Source of the DNA: Clostridiales bacterium
Lineage (GTDB): Bacteria; Bacillota; Clostridia; Peptostreptococcales; Acidaminobacteraceae
Direction of reading: 5' to 3'
Length of the DNA: 45,873 bases
Assembly (NCBI GenBank): GCA_016933835.1
Contig: JAFGAC010000004.1
Location: 1-45,873 of the forward strand
Within the stretch, counting starts at the first letter, position 1, and every line of letters starts with the position of its first letter. This document shows positions 1 to 7,801 of the stretch, piece after piece. The notes below the pieces were generated by a model. That model was not told the DNA's origin. It saw only the letters and a program-made list of their open reading frames with translations, and did not search any database. The position numbers and the translations under genes were made by a program.

Positions 1-519
1 ATCAGTTTCAGCACTATTAAGCCATTCAATTTCCAAACCTTTTGGAATTATGACTGGCATCCTGGAATGTATTGATTTGATCTGTTCATCGGCTACTTTA
101 GTCAAAATAACAAATGATTCTATCAAGTCATTGCCGACTTTAATTATATTATAAATTCCTGCCAAAGATAAAACATTTTGATTATTTAATCTGATTTTTC
201 TTTTAATAGTCTGTTTATCTGCTTTTTCCCATTCGTAATAGGCATTTGCAGGTAATATTATTCTCCTTGTTTCCGCTGCTTCTTTAAATGTTTTTTTTTC
301 TAGAATTGTTTCAATTCTACCATTGATGATCAATTTCTTCGAAAAATCCAGTTTCATTCCCCATTGCATACTTCTCAATTGATTTTTATCAATTATAAAT
401 GTTTTCTCAGATGGAAAAATATCACCCATTTTCATTTCTGTTTTTTCATACGATTCAATAAAATCATAGTACTCAATAATTTTTTCAAATGCCATATCTA
501 TATAAAATCTTCCACACAT
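1..519 (-). CDS. SOS response-associated peptidase (SRAP/YedK/HMCES family), 3' end missing
   Basis: The leftward reading frame is open from an ATG at 519 through the window edge (173 codons), so the C-terminus lies outside the window. The protein begins MCGRF, the family hallmark in which Cys2 becomes the catalytic N-terminal residue after Met removal. It continues with an NGRIET motif (Asn of the active site), PANAYYEW (Glu) and HSRMPVI (His). In this family Cys2 forms a thiazolidine crosslink with abasic sites in single-stranded DNA and shields them during replication. A ribosome binding site (GGAGGTGAGGT) sits at 521-531. The gene stands just beyond the terminator of the neighbouring redox operon and so is probably a separate unit. 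Family assignment is confident. Confidence 0.92.
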   Translation of the reverse strand, partial: MCGRFYIDMAFEKIIEYYDFIESYEKTEMKMGDIFPSEKTFIIDKNQLRSMQWGMKLDFSKKLIINGRIETILEKKTFKEAAETRRIILPANAYYEWEKADKQTIKRKIRLNNQNVLSLAGIYNIIKVGNDLIESFVILTKVADEQIKSIHSRMPVIIPKGLEIEWLNSAETD

Positions 520-531
520 TACCTCACCTCC

Positions 532-571
532 AAAAAAAACAAATGGCCATTATATTTATAATTAGCCATTT
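532..571 (-). terminator. Rho-independent terminator after the 4Fe-4S protein gene
   Basis: The arms AAATGGC (541-547) and GCCATTT (565-571) form a 7-bp stem. On the minus strand it is followed by a T-rich tract. It lies just 3' of the 4Fe-4S gene stop at 578 and overlaps the upstream region of the SRAP gene. Confidence 0.7.
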
Positions 572-577
572 ATTGCA

Positions 578-1060
578 TCATCTAACAATTCTTCTCGATT
601 TTTTCAAAACATAATTCAAAACGTGCCTCAAAGGACAAAAATATTGACACCAAGTTCTTTTTCCATAAATCTCTTGAAGTATAATAGCACTTGCTAAAGT
701 AGACCACATAACCAGTAAAAGTCGATGCCATAAAAGATATTCATTGCCAATATAAGAATAATAAACAGTAATTGCAAATAGAATAATCCAAAATCCTATG
801 GCGACTGATTTTGAATATTTCAGAATATTCCCTTTTTTGTTTACAGCAGATTTATCTTTTTTCCCAATCGTTGCATCTTGAATGAAAGCAATTGGGCAAA
901 CACGATGGCAATAATTCCTTTCTTTAAAAAGCATTGTCATTATAATCGCGATAGTAAAAACTATATATATCGTAAACCATACTCTCAATACGCACATCAG
1001 TAAAAAAATATACGCAAAGAAAAGAAAACCTATTATTTTGTTGTGCATTATCTTATTCAA
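578..1060 (-). CDS. membrane 4Fe-4S binding protein (NapH/CcoG-like, Fer4_5 type)
   Basis: This is a 160-residue protein with about four hydrophobic segments and two CxxxCP motifs, CHRVCP (near residue 51) and CQYFCP (near residue 138). The pattern matches the membrane polyferredoxin domain of NapH/RdxA-type proteins, which pass electrons across or along the membrane. It lacks the extra soluble ferredoxin domains of full-length NapH. The frame opens with a TTG at 1060 that overlaps the end of the thioredoxin gene by 8 bases, implying translational coupling; an ATG at 1048 is an alternative start. It is last in a leftward run after NusG-II, Gx-transporter and thioredoxin genes, so a role in extracytoplasmic electron delivery is inferred. 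The exact partner is unknown. Confidence 0.75.
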   Translation of the reverse strand: MNKIMHNKIIGFLFFAYIFLLMCVLRVWFTIYIVFTIAIIMTMLFKERNYCHRVCPIAFIQDATIGKKDKSAVNKKGNILKYSKSVAIGFWIILFAITVYYSYIGNEYLLWHRLLLVMWSTLASAIILQEIYGKRTWCQYFCPLRHVLNYVLKKSRRIVR

Positions 1061-1379
1061 AGATCATTCCATAATAACGATCAATCGCACTTGCCAATTC
1101 ATCCACGCTAATAGTACGGCTTCTTCTAATAGTTTCTTTTCCTTCGACAAAAAGTACTATGGTCGGCACTACAAAAACACTGAACGCACCCACAATCTTC
1201 GGATCTTTATCAGCTTCTCCTCTGATACCTGTAATCTTTGGAAACTGCTCAAGCATTTGCTCTATTTTTGGAAATAAATCTTTACATAGGTTGCAATCAG
1301 CTGTTGTAAAATAGGCTAATACCATTTGTTCTTTTTCCAATATTTCTTTGATTTGATCTACATTATTTAAATTTAGCAT
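1053..1379 (-). CDS. thioredoxin family protein
   Basis: The protein has 108 residues with a thioredoxin fold. It carries a CNLC active-site motif near residue 29 after a beta-strand (VLAYFTTAD) and a cis-proline segment VVPTIVLF near residue 72. Length is typical of a single-domain thioredoxin, and no signal peptide is seen, so it is likely cytoplasmic. CNLC replaces the usual CGPC, which suggests a specialised disulfide reductant. A ribosome binding site (GAGGTG) precedes the ATG. The gene overlaps the 4Fe-4S gene by 8 bases. It may reduce disulfides for the neighbouring membrane redox proteins, but that is inference from context. Confidence 0.88.
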   Translation of the reverse strand: MLNLNNVDQIKEILEKEQMVLAYFTTADCNLCKDLFPKIEQMLEQFPKITGIRGEADKDPKIVGAFSVFVVPTIVLFVEGKETIRRSRTISVDELASAIDRYYGMIFE

Positions 1380-1468
1380 TTCAACACCTCTTTTTTATCA
1401 TTTTATTACCAATTAAGAATACACAGAAGTTATATAATTATAAGCCATTTCATTATATATTGGAATTT

Positions 1469-1978
1469 TCACTTACTCAAGTCAATATTTCTTTGAATAA
1501 ATTCCAATAACAATTTACTTGTTGTTCCAATCAGAAGACCTGTTGGTATGGCGAATACCATGAGCAGAGGAAGATAATAAAAAATGTTAAGATTACTGAT
1601 AATCAACGCCGCCATCAACAGTTGACCTAAATTATGCGCTATCGCGCCCAATACACTAATCCCTATTATACTGAATTTATCAATTTTCATGCAAAGTGCC
1701 ATAACAAGCAATGCAAAGATTCCACCACTCAAGCTGTAAAGCAAGCTAGACATTGATCCAAACATAAAAGAAAGCAGAATAATCCTGCCAAAAAGAACAA
1801 GTGATGTTTCTCTAAAAGTCAGCATATACAAGGAGATCAATGTGACTATATTCGACAGACCCAATTTAACGCCTGGCACAATAAAACCTATTGGAATAAA
1901 TCTTTCAATAAATCCCAGTATCATCGCTTGGCTGATTAATATCCCAATAAGTGCAATTTTCTTTGTAGTGATTTTCAT
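1469..1978 (-). CDS. Gx transporter family protein (Hpre_diP_synt_I type, EetB-like)
   Basis: The protein has 169 residues, is strongly hydrophobic with about five membrane segments, and carries the signature PGVKLGLSNIVTL near residue 35. Proteins of this family were once annotated as heptaprenyl diphosphate synthase component I and resemble small ECF-type S components. In flavin-based extracellular electron transfer loci of Firmicutes a relative (EetB) sits beside a NusG-II protein (EetA), as here. Spacing to the upstream NusG-II gene is 11 bases, so the two are co-transcribed. The substrate is unknown. Membrane location is certain from sequence; the electron-transfer role is inferred from the ApbE and FMN-binding genes across the divergent promoter region. 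Confidence 0.8.
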   Translation of the reverse strand: MKITTKKIALIGILISQAMILGFIERFIPIGFIVPGVKLGLSNIVTLISLYMLTFRETSLVLFGRIILLSFMFGSMSSLLYSLSGGIFALLVMALCMKIDKFSIIGISVLGAIAHNLGQLLMAALIISNLNIFYYLPLLMVFAIPTGLLIGTTSKLLLEFIQRNIDLSK

Positions 1979-1989
1979 GGGTTTATCTC

Positions 1990-2364
1990 CTAGTTTGATA
2001 TTGCATCTATACCGCTATCAAATACGCCAACAATTTCCACTACCACCCTATGCGGCAGACATACTATCGTTTCCCCTGCTTTGCTGATCGCTTTTGACAA
2101 TACACATATTTGGTCACGACAATCCGCTTCAAGCATAGTGACAACACCATTATTAATTAAAATTTTATTGTAACCGAGTTCATTATCTATAATAAAAATA
2201 TCATTTGTCTTTTCATTCAATTCAATTTGATAAACAAGTTCTTCATTTGAATAAATTTCCAAAAAACTCGAATCAAACCTACTGTTAAGCATTTGACTCC
2301 CAATATAAAAAACAGCTGCTGCAATAACCACAAGAACAATCATAATCAAATCAGTTTTCTTCAT
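1990..2364 (-). CDS. NusG domain II-containing protein (EetA-like)
   Basis: The protein has 124 residues: an N-terminal signal anchor (residues 5-24) followed by one extracytoplasmic NusG domain II. The conserved end reads ADCRDQICVLS and then GETIVCLPHRVVVEI, which is the family signature with its two cysteines. Despite the name it has no transcription role expected; it is a membrane-tethered surface domain. Family members are regularly paired with Gx transporters and with FMN-binding lipoproteins. It is the first gene of the leftward redox operon. A hairpin with a T-tract facing the same way lies 47-74 bases upstream of the start, see the leader entry. Confidence 0.85.
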   Translation of the reverse strand: MKKTDLIMIVLVVIAAAVFYIGSQMLNSRFDSSFLEIYSNEELVYQIELNEKTNDIFIIDNELGYNKILINNGVVTMLEADCRDQICVLSKAISKAGETIVCLPHRVVVEIVGVFDSGIDAISN

Positions 2365-2410
2365 AAATACCTCTTACCTTTTTAATGATAATATTATATC
2401 ATAGAAACAA

Positions 2411-2438
2411 GAAAAATCCTTCCGGGTATTGGAAGGAT
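2411..2438 (-). terminator. attenuator-like terminator in the leader of the NusG-II/Gx operon
   Basis: The arms ATCCTTCC (2416-2423) and GGAAGGAT (2431-2438) form an 8-bp stem. Read leftward it is followed by TTTTTC. No leftward gene ends upstream of it, because ApbE runs the other way. It therefore most likely terminates a leader transcript of the redox operon. CCCG on the minus strand at 2423-2426 could pair with CGGG at 2487-2490, giving an alternative fold. Confidence 0.45.
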
Positions 2439-2591
2439 TAATAAAACAGATATAACTCTGAAATTAGAGATGAGGTATCTGCCATGCCCGATAAATATAA
2501 TATTTGTTAATACTTGTTTGCAATTAATTATTCTTTAATGATAATATTTTACAATAAGTTTTATGATAAGACAAGCTTTAAGGAGGATTTT

Positions 2592-3617
2592 TTGAAAAAA
2601 ACTATATTTATTGTCATGATTATGGCATTTTTACTATGCGCTTGCTCAAAAGAAACCACAGAAACTTATTCCAAATCTGAATTTCATTTAAATACCCTCG
2701 TCAACGTCATTTTATTTGAAGACAATGAAGAAATTTTCGATGATGTTTTTAGCCTGATTTCTGAATACGAAAATACTTTAAGTCCTTATCTGGAGAACAC
2801 AGAAATTACTTATATAAACAATAATGCTGCTGAATTTCCGGTTCCAATGAGTGATGTTGTCAGCAAAGTAATCACAGAGTCATTAAATTATTCAGCCTTG
2901 TCAAAGGGTTACTTTGACATCACAATCGGTCCCCTTGTAGATCTTTGGCAAATCTCGAATACTGATATTACACATTTTGTTCCCACATCTAAAGATATTG
3001 AAAATGCAAAATCTTTAATTGCCTATAAAAATATAAAAATAGAAAATCAGATGATTTCTTTTGAAAAGAATGGTATGGCAATTGATTTAGGTGCTATTGC
3101 CAAAGGCTATATAACAGATCAAATAATTGCTCTTTTCAAGGAAAGAGATATATCAAGTGCGATTTTGAATCTTGGTGGAAATATATTTGCTTATGGTGAA
3201 AAAGCAGATGGTTTCCCTTATATCGTTGGAATTCAAGATCCTGACAGTAGACGCGGAGAAATCTTAGGTACCGTGAAAGTAACAGACAAATCGATTGTCA
3301 CATCCGGCATCTATGAACGTTTTTTTGAATTGGACGGTATTATATATCACCATATTTTAAATCCATTTACAGGTTATCCTGAAGACAACAATTTAAAATC
3401 TGTCACAATTGTAAGTGATTCATCAATGGATGGTGATGCGCTTTCAACTACATTATTTCTGTTGGGACTTGATGAAGGTATAAAGACTGCTGAAGCTCTT
3501 GATGGAATAGATGCTGTATTTATAACTAAAAGCAATGAAGTCCATATAACAAGTGGTCTACAAGATAATTTTCAATTGACCAATGAGAATTATCATATAG
3601 TGAATGAGGCTTATTGA
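2592..3617 (+). CDS. apbE: FAD:protein FMN transferase lipoprotein (ApbE)
   Basis: ApbE transfers FMN from FAD onto a Thr or Ser of extracytoplasmic flavoproteins. The chosen start is TTG at 2592, preceded by AGGAGG with 5-base spacing. It yields a lipoprotein signal ending LLCAC, so the mature enzyme is membrane-anchored outside the cell. Visible family motifs are SKGYFDITIGPLVDLW, AIDLGAIAKGYITD, ILNLGGN, HHILNPFTGYP and the metal-site segment DALSTTLFLLG. Length (341 residues) is normal. The stop overlaps the start of the FMN-binding lipoprotein gene, its obvious substrate. A TTGCAA at 2518 with an AT-rich -10 about 17 bases on could be its promoter. Confidence 0.93.
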   Translation: MKKTIFIVMIMAFLLCACSKETTETYSKSEFHLNTLVNVILFEDNEEIFDDVFSLISEYENTLSPYLENTEITYINNNAAEFPVPMSDVVSKVITESLNYSALSKGYFDITIGPLVDLWQISNTDITHFVPTSKDIENAKSLIAYKNIKIENQMISFEKNGMAIDLGAIAKGYITDQIIALFKERDISSAILNLGGNIFAYGEKADGFPYIVGIQDPDSRRGEILGTVKVTDKSIVTSGIYERFFELDGIIYHHILNPFTGYPEDNNLKSVTIVSDSSMDGDALSTTLFLLGLDEGIKTAEALDGIDAVFITKSNEVHITSGLQDNFQLTNENYHIVNEAY

Positions 3618-4360
3618 TGAAAATAAAATCAATCCGACTGAGTGTTTTCTTAAGTATTGTATTATTGGTAAATGGCTGCCATACAAATAAAAACATTCCC
3701 TTAGACTCCTATACTGATGGCACTTATGCAGTTATCTATTCACACACCGATTCTCATGGATGGATTCCGATCTTAGAGATGAAAATCAAAAACGGATTAA
3801 TTCAGTCAGCATGGATGGATTATCAAAACCCATCCGGTGAATTAAAATCAGATGATACAAGTTATAGCAACCTAATGAAAGCTACAGTCGGAATAACACC
3901 TTTTGAAGCTTATAAAAAGATGAATGATTCATTAACTGAGAGTCAAAATTCATCTTCGATAGATGTAATCACCGGTGCCACGCATTCATCCGAGTTTTTC
4001 ATAGAAATGTCTAAAGCCGCTTTATCAGCAGCTTCAACAGGAAAAACAAATTTAATCATTCTCGATATGAACGATACTTATCTCTCAGAAACCGACACCT
4101 TTGATGAATACGGATGGAAAAGCAGAATTGCAATTACAATTATGGATGGCAAAATAATAGATGTAGCATATGAGACCTTTAACGAAAATGGTGAATTGAG
4201 AGATGATTCACATAACTCTCGTATAAATAATCTTGAATCACAACTGATTGATATGCAATCAGTTGAATTTGATGAATCAATAGATGATGAATTCAAAACC
4301 TCTAAAACATTTAAAAAATTGGCAGCACAAGCACTTGAAACAAGAGTACCTTTTAAATAA
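3617..4360 (+). CDS. FMN-binding domain lipoprotein (PplA-like)
   Basis: The ATG at 3617 overlaps the ApbE stop (TGATG) with GAGG upstream. The alternative frame start at 3614 is less likely. The signal ends LLVNGC, a lipobox. The first FMN-binding domain (about residues 30-135) ends in DVITGATHSS, the DxxTGAT-type motif whose Thr is flavinylated by ApbE. A second, similar half-domain (about 150-245; GWKSRIAITIMDGKIIDVAYE) repeats the beginning but lacks the TGAT motif. The protein is therefore predicted to carry one covalent FMN. In Listeria the related PplA shuttles electrons outside the membrane. Operon partner and motif make the modification by the adjacent ApbE likely. Confidence 0.87.
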   Translation: MKIKSIRLSVFLSIVLLVNGCHTNKNIPLDSYTDGTYAVIYSHTDSHGWIPILEMKIKNGLIQSAWMDYQNPSGELKSDDTSYSNLMKATVGITPFEAYKKMNDSLTESQNSSSIDVITGATHSSEFFIEMSKAALSAASTGKTNLIILDMNDTYLSETDTFDEYGWKSRIAITIMDGKIIDVAYETFNENGELRDDSHNSRINNLESQLIDMQSVEFDESIDDEFKTSKTFKKLAAQALETRVPFK

Positions 4361-4373
4361 TTTCAGACAACAA

Positions 4374-4404
4374 AATAATAAGCCTTATATTGAGGCTTAT
4401 TATT
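4374..4404. terminator. Bidirectional terminator between convergent genes
   Basis: Arms AATAATAAGCC and GGCTTATTATT form an 11-bp stem between the FMN-lipoprotein gene (ends 4360) and the leftward gene ending at 4400. The stem overlaps that stop codon. Confidence 0.75.
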
Positions 4405-5200
4405 TAATTTCAACAACATTCAATTGAACTAAAAAAGCTTTTTCATCATTGAAGTTCCAATGGAGAAACTCTTCTTCCAATACATCTCCAAGTTTTTTGA
4501 TCTCATCATGCCCAAATTTAACCGGACTTATTCCATATTTATTGAAATACTCGTTCAAATACTGAGTAGCACTTTCATTAGTCAATTCTTTCAGAAATTC
4601 ATAATCTGACTTGAATTGAAGAATATCATTCCAAAATATGATTTTCGAATACTCTTTGCTAATTGATTTAATAAATTCTATGAAGTTTGTGATTATTTCT
4701 CCTGTTTTATCCATCAACACTTTCAACAAATCTTGATTGATATGTCTGTATTTCACTTGAATTTCAGCCATCACTTGATTCAAGAACAATTGACTTATAA
4801 TGGGTGAAATAATTATAGTATCGTAACTTTTCTCAAGTTGAATTTTTTCAAAACTCAAAGTTTTAAAATTTTCAATTAACGCTATCTGCGATTTTGAATT
4901 AATTATCAACTCAGACACATTTGCTTTAATACCTGTAATATCAATTTCAAATATATCATTCACTGCTATGCCATCTCTATCCAAACCCTTTTGAACAGCC
5001 TTTTTATCTATATCCAAAATATCAATTTTTACATTTCCTTTCAAAATATGACTGTAAATTAAATCATTTCCATTTCCTGCGCCTATTATGATTGTATCGC
5101 CATCAATATAACCATTGATTATATCATCAATCATCTTCCTGTATTCATTCCACCGATTATATAAATTTGTCGTACTTTGATTAAGTTGACTATATAGCAT
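4400..5200 (-). CDS. methyltransferase-like protein of unknown function
   Basis: The 266-residue soluble protein has a Rossmann-like glycine motif IIIGAGNGNDL (about residues 38-48) followed 20 residues later by IDILDIDKKAV. This matches motifs I and II of class I S-adenosylmethionine methyltransferases. The rest is lysine- and glutamate-rich helical sequence that I do not recognise. The ATG at 5200 was chosen because an AAAGG lies about 10 bases upstream; a TTG at 5218 is an in-frame alternative. The gene is monocistronic, flanked by terminators on both sides. Substrate and pathway cannot be stated. Confidence 0.6.
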   Translation of the reverse strand: MLYSQLNQSTTNLYNRWNEYRKMIDDIINGYIDGDTIIIGAGNGNDLIYSHILKGNVKIDILDIDKKAVQKGLDRDGIAVNDIFEIDITGIKANVSELIINSKSQIALIENFKTLSFEKIQLEKSYDTIIISPIISQLFLNQVMAEIQVKYRHINQDLLKVLMDKTGEIITNFIEFIKSISKEYSKIIFWNDILQFKSDYEFLKELTNESATQYLNEYFNKYGISPVKFGHDEIKKLGDVLEEEFLHWNFNDEKAFLVQLNVVEIK

Positions 5201-5237
5201 ACTATAACGACCTTTCAATATTTATGCTGTTATTCTA

Positions 5238-5263
5238 CAAAAAAAAACTAGCATACGCCAGTT
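5238..5263 (-). terminator. Terminator after the ferritin-like gene
   Basis: AACTGGC and GCTAGTT (one G-U pair) form a 7-bp stem with a GTAT loop on the minus strand, followed by about nine T. It overlaps the ferritin-like stop codon at 5262. Confidence 0.8.
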
Positions 5264-5729
5264 ATTTTTGAAATTCAGCAGTTTCTAAACTAGTCTCTAT
5301 ATAAGTATTGAATTCAATCAAATCATTGAGAATTTCTCTGTGTTTTTTTTCTTCAAAATACAATCGAAGAAATATCAATCGTTCGCTAATTTTTTCAGCT
5401 GTTTCAGATTTTTCCTTATAAAATTTCATTGATTCATCTTCAAAATCGAAAGCTACTTTCAGCGCCTTCAATTTCGATAGATTTTTACTGTTTATTTCTT
5501 TTGAAATCAATTCATTGAAGGCATGTATTGAATCAATCAAATGATTGCTTTCAAAAGTAATTTTAGTTGACTCACTCAATTCTTTTAAAATCTGAATGTG
5601 ATTCTTCTCGTCTTGTGCCAATGCAATAAAAAGTTTTTTCAACTCATCAATTTCAACCACTGCTGCCATATCCATATAATACTGATAACTTTTAGCTTCA
5701 AATTCCATTGCAAATTTTAATATATCCAT
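5262..5729 (-). CDS. ferritin-like / rubrerythrin-domain protein
   Basis: The protein has 155 residues, is all-helical, and carries two copies of a diiron ligand pattern: EFEAKSYQYY followed by DEKNH, and FEDESMKFYKE followed by EEKKHREI. This is the four-helix rubrerythrin/ferritin-like fold with Glu and ExxH ligands. It lacks the C-terminal rubredoxin domain of true rubrerythrin. Such proteins in anaerobes reduce peroxide or sense iron or oxygen. The ATG is preceded by GGAGGGA. It is a single gene between terminators. The specific reaction is uncertain without the rubredoxin partner. Confidence 0.82.
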   Translation of the reverse strand: MDILKFAMEFEAKSYQYYMDMAAVVEIDELKKLFIALAQDEKNHIQILKELSESTKITFESNHLIDSIHAFNELISKEINSKNLSKLKALKVAFDFEDESMKFYKEKSETAEKISERLIFLRLYFEEKKHREILNDLIEFNTYIETSLETAEFQK

Positions 5730-5847
5730 TAAATCCCTCCATCTCTATTCTATATTTTCACTTTTATTATTTTTTTAAACAAAAAATTAGATATCAATTT
5801 ATTTTTATTTTTTCAACTATTTTATTTATAGTTCTTATTTCTTCTCT

Positions 5848-7302
5848 TTAAATAAATTGTTTAATTGTTTCAATCAATATTTCCATTCCTTTTTTAATAT
5901 CTTTATTTTTGCTATAAGTATAATTCAGTCGAATATAATTTTTTCCTTCAAAAGCATTTGAAAAGAAAAATTCTCCAGGTATAAAATCCACGCCTTTTTT
6001 TATACTTTCATCCAAAAATATTTTCATAGGCATGTTTTTATATAGTTCAATCCAAATATAATATCCACCATTTGGGATGCTCCATTTTGAAAAATCTGAT
6101 ATTTCTTTCAAATATCCAGTCATAACATCTCTATTCTCTTTATATAATTTTCTCATATTTGAAAGGTGTTCCTCATAAAAACCTTTTTTAATAAATTCTC
6201 CTATTAAATGCTGGGAAAGTGTATTGGCATGAATATCGACAAATTGTTTCAGTAAAGTTAGTTTCTTTATAACCTGATCGTCGGCTACTATATATCCAAT
6301 CCTGAAACCTGGTGAAATAGTTTTTGAAAAAGTGCTTACATAAATTACATAGTTGTCCTTGTCAAGCGATTTCAATGTTGGCATATAGTAATCAAAATAC
6401 AATTCACCATAAGGATCTTCTTCAATAATAGGTGTATAATATTTCTTTGCAAGATACAATATGTCTTTTCTAGATTTTAAATCCATTAAATTTCCTGTTG
6501 GATTTTGATAATTAGGCAGAAGATAAATAAACTTAATTTTATTTTTTTTTAATTGATATTCAACATGATCCAAATCAAGTCCAGTACGTTTGAGATTAGA
6601 TGTTACTATCTGAGCTCCAGATTTTTTAAAGAGTTGCAGTGCTCCAAAAAAAGAAGGATTCTCTACTAATATTTTGTCGCCGGGGCTTATAAAGTTTTGA
6701 ATAATAAGGCTTATTCCTTGCTGTGCGCCTGATGTAACCATCAATTCCCTTTGATTTGCAATAATGGATTTATTGTCATACAAGTAACTTTGAAGAACAT
6801 TCCTAAACTGTTTATCACCTTTTACTGGTGTTTGAAAAAAAACATCCACTTTCTTTGCAAATAATTCTTCTGTTATCTCATGAAATATTTTATCAGGAAA
6901 AAATTCCTTGGATGGAAATCCACCAGAAAGTGAAATCGTCTTTTTTTCTTTAACATCACTCATTATTTTTGTCATGATATCAATTGAGTTTTCAAAAGAA
7001 AAATTCCCTACTACTTGATCCCAATAAATTTCCTTATACACATCTTTTGAGTCACGTATGATTTTTTCATAAATGACATATGTTCCCATCCCAATTTTAG
7101 AATCAACAAGATCATCATCTTTAAGTTTCTCATATGCCTTTATAATGGTGTTTCTATTGACTTTTAGATTTTCTGCCAATTTTCTCTCAGAAGGAAAAAC
7201 AAATCCATTTGGATAGATTCCAGAAATAATACCTTCTTCAATTTGATTTTTAATTTGAAGATACAGTGGCATACTTTTATTTCTATCAATTGAAATCTTC
7301 AT
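5848..7302 (-). CDS. MocR-family transcriptional regulator (GntR HTH fused to aminotransferase-like domain)
   Basis: The 484-residue protein has a GntR winged helix at residues 1-75 (PLYLQIKNQIEEGI, PSERKLAENLKVNRNT, GMGTYV). This is joined to a fold-type I aminotransferase-like domain (about 115-484) with NYQNPTG, EEDPYGEL and the PLP-lysine motif STFSKTISPGFRIGY. MocR proteins use bound PLP or an adduct as a sensor and rarely catalyse transamination. The best known relatives regulate vitamin B6 or GABA genes, neither of which is present here, so the target is unknown. The gene is divergent from the cold-shock gene. Confidence 0.9.
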   Translation of the reverse strand: MKISIDRNKSMPLYLQIKNQIEEGIISGIYPNGFVFPSERKLAENLKVNRNTIIKAYEKLKDDDLVDSKIGMGTYVIYEKIIRDSKDVYKEIYWDQVVGNFSFENSIDIMTKIMSDVKEKKTISLSGGFPSKEFFPDKIFHEITEELFAKKVDVFFQTPVKGDKQFRNVLQSYLYDNKSIIANQRELMVTSGAQQGISLIIQNFISPGDKILVENPSFFGALQLFKKSGAQIVTSNLKRTGLDLDHVEYQLKKNKIKFIYLLPNYQNPTGNLMDLKSRKDILYLAKKYYTPIIEEDPYGELYFDYYMPTLKSLDKDNYVIYVSTFSKTISPGFRIGYIVADDQVIKKLTLLKQFVDIHANTLSQHLIGEFIKKGFYEEHLSNMRKLYKENRDVMTGYLKEISDFSKWSIPNGGYYIWIELYKNMPMKIFLDESIKKGVDFIPGEFFFSNAFEGKNYIRLNYTYSKNKDIKKGMEILIETIKQFI

Positions 7303-7411
7303 CTCTAACCCCGCAATAAATATATAATTTATTTTTTATTTAGATTGATACTTAATATTATTGGACTCATCCAATTAATTGTACCATTTTTTTTAAAATA
7401 CCGCGAATTTG

Positions 7412-7440
7412 TTGCGATTTTTTTTTTAATGGTGTATGAT
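7412..7440 (+). promoter_or_regulatory. Sigma-A promoter of the cold-shock gene
   Basis: TTGCGA, a 17-base spacer that is mostly T, then TATGAT. It leaves a leader of about 60 bases before the cold-shock ATG at 7507, which contains the tandem near-repeat GTTAATGGT. Confidence 0.65.
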
Positions 7441-7506
7441 GTTAATGGTGTTAATGGAACACTGTCTACATGTTTTATGTAAATATTTATTATGGAGGAA
7501 TTTTTA

Positions 7507-7707
7507 ATGGAAAAAGGCACAGTAAAATGGTTCAATTCAGAAAAAGGATACGGATTCATTACAGTTGATAATGGAGAAGATGTATTCGTTCATTTCTCAG
7601 CTATCCAAACTGACGGATTCAAAACTTTAGATGAAGGTCAAAGAGTAGAATTCGAAATTATTGAAGGCGACAAAGGCCCTCAAGCTAGCAACGTAAGTAA
7701 ATTATAA
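7507..7707 (+). CDS. cold-shock protein (CspA family)
   Basis: The protein has 66 residues, full length for the family. It carries the RNP1 motif KGYGFITV and RNP2 motif VFVHFSAI on a five-stranded OB fold ([15 protein letters not shown]). It binds single-stranded RNA and DNA and melts secondary structure, helping translation and growth at low temperature or in stationary phase. The ATG at 7507 has TGGAGG upstream; an earlier in-frame extension is not supported. It has its own promoter and a strong terminator, so is monocistronic. Confidence 0.97.
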   Translation: MEKGTVKWFNSEKGYGFITVDNGEDVFVHFSAIQTDGFKTLDEGQRVEFEIIEGDKGPQASNVSKL

Positions 7708-7771
7708 TTGCTGGAGAATTTCTATTTTTTTTAAAGTAACACATGTGAAATATCTGAAATAGAATGAAACA

Positions 7772-7798
7772 GGCTGCTTAATAAGCAGCCTTTTTTTT
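7772..7798 (+). terminator. Terminator of the cold-shock gene
   Basis: GGCTGCTTA and TAAGCAGCC make a nearly loopless 9-bp inverted repeat followed by eight T. It lies between convergent genes. Confidence 0.9.
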
Positions 7799-7801
7799 AT
7801 G

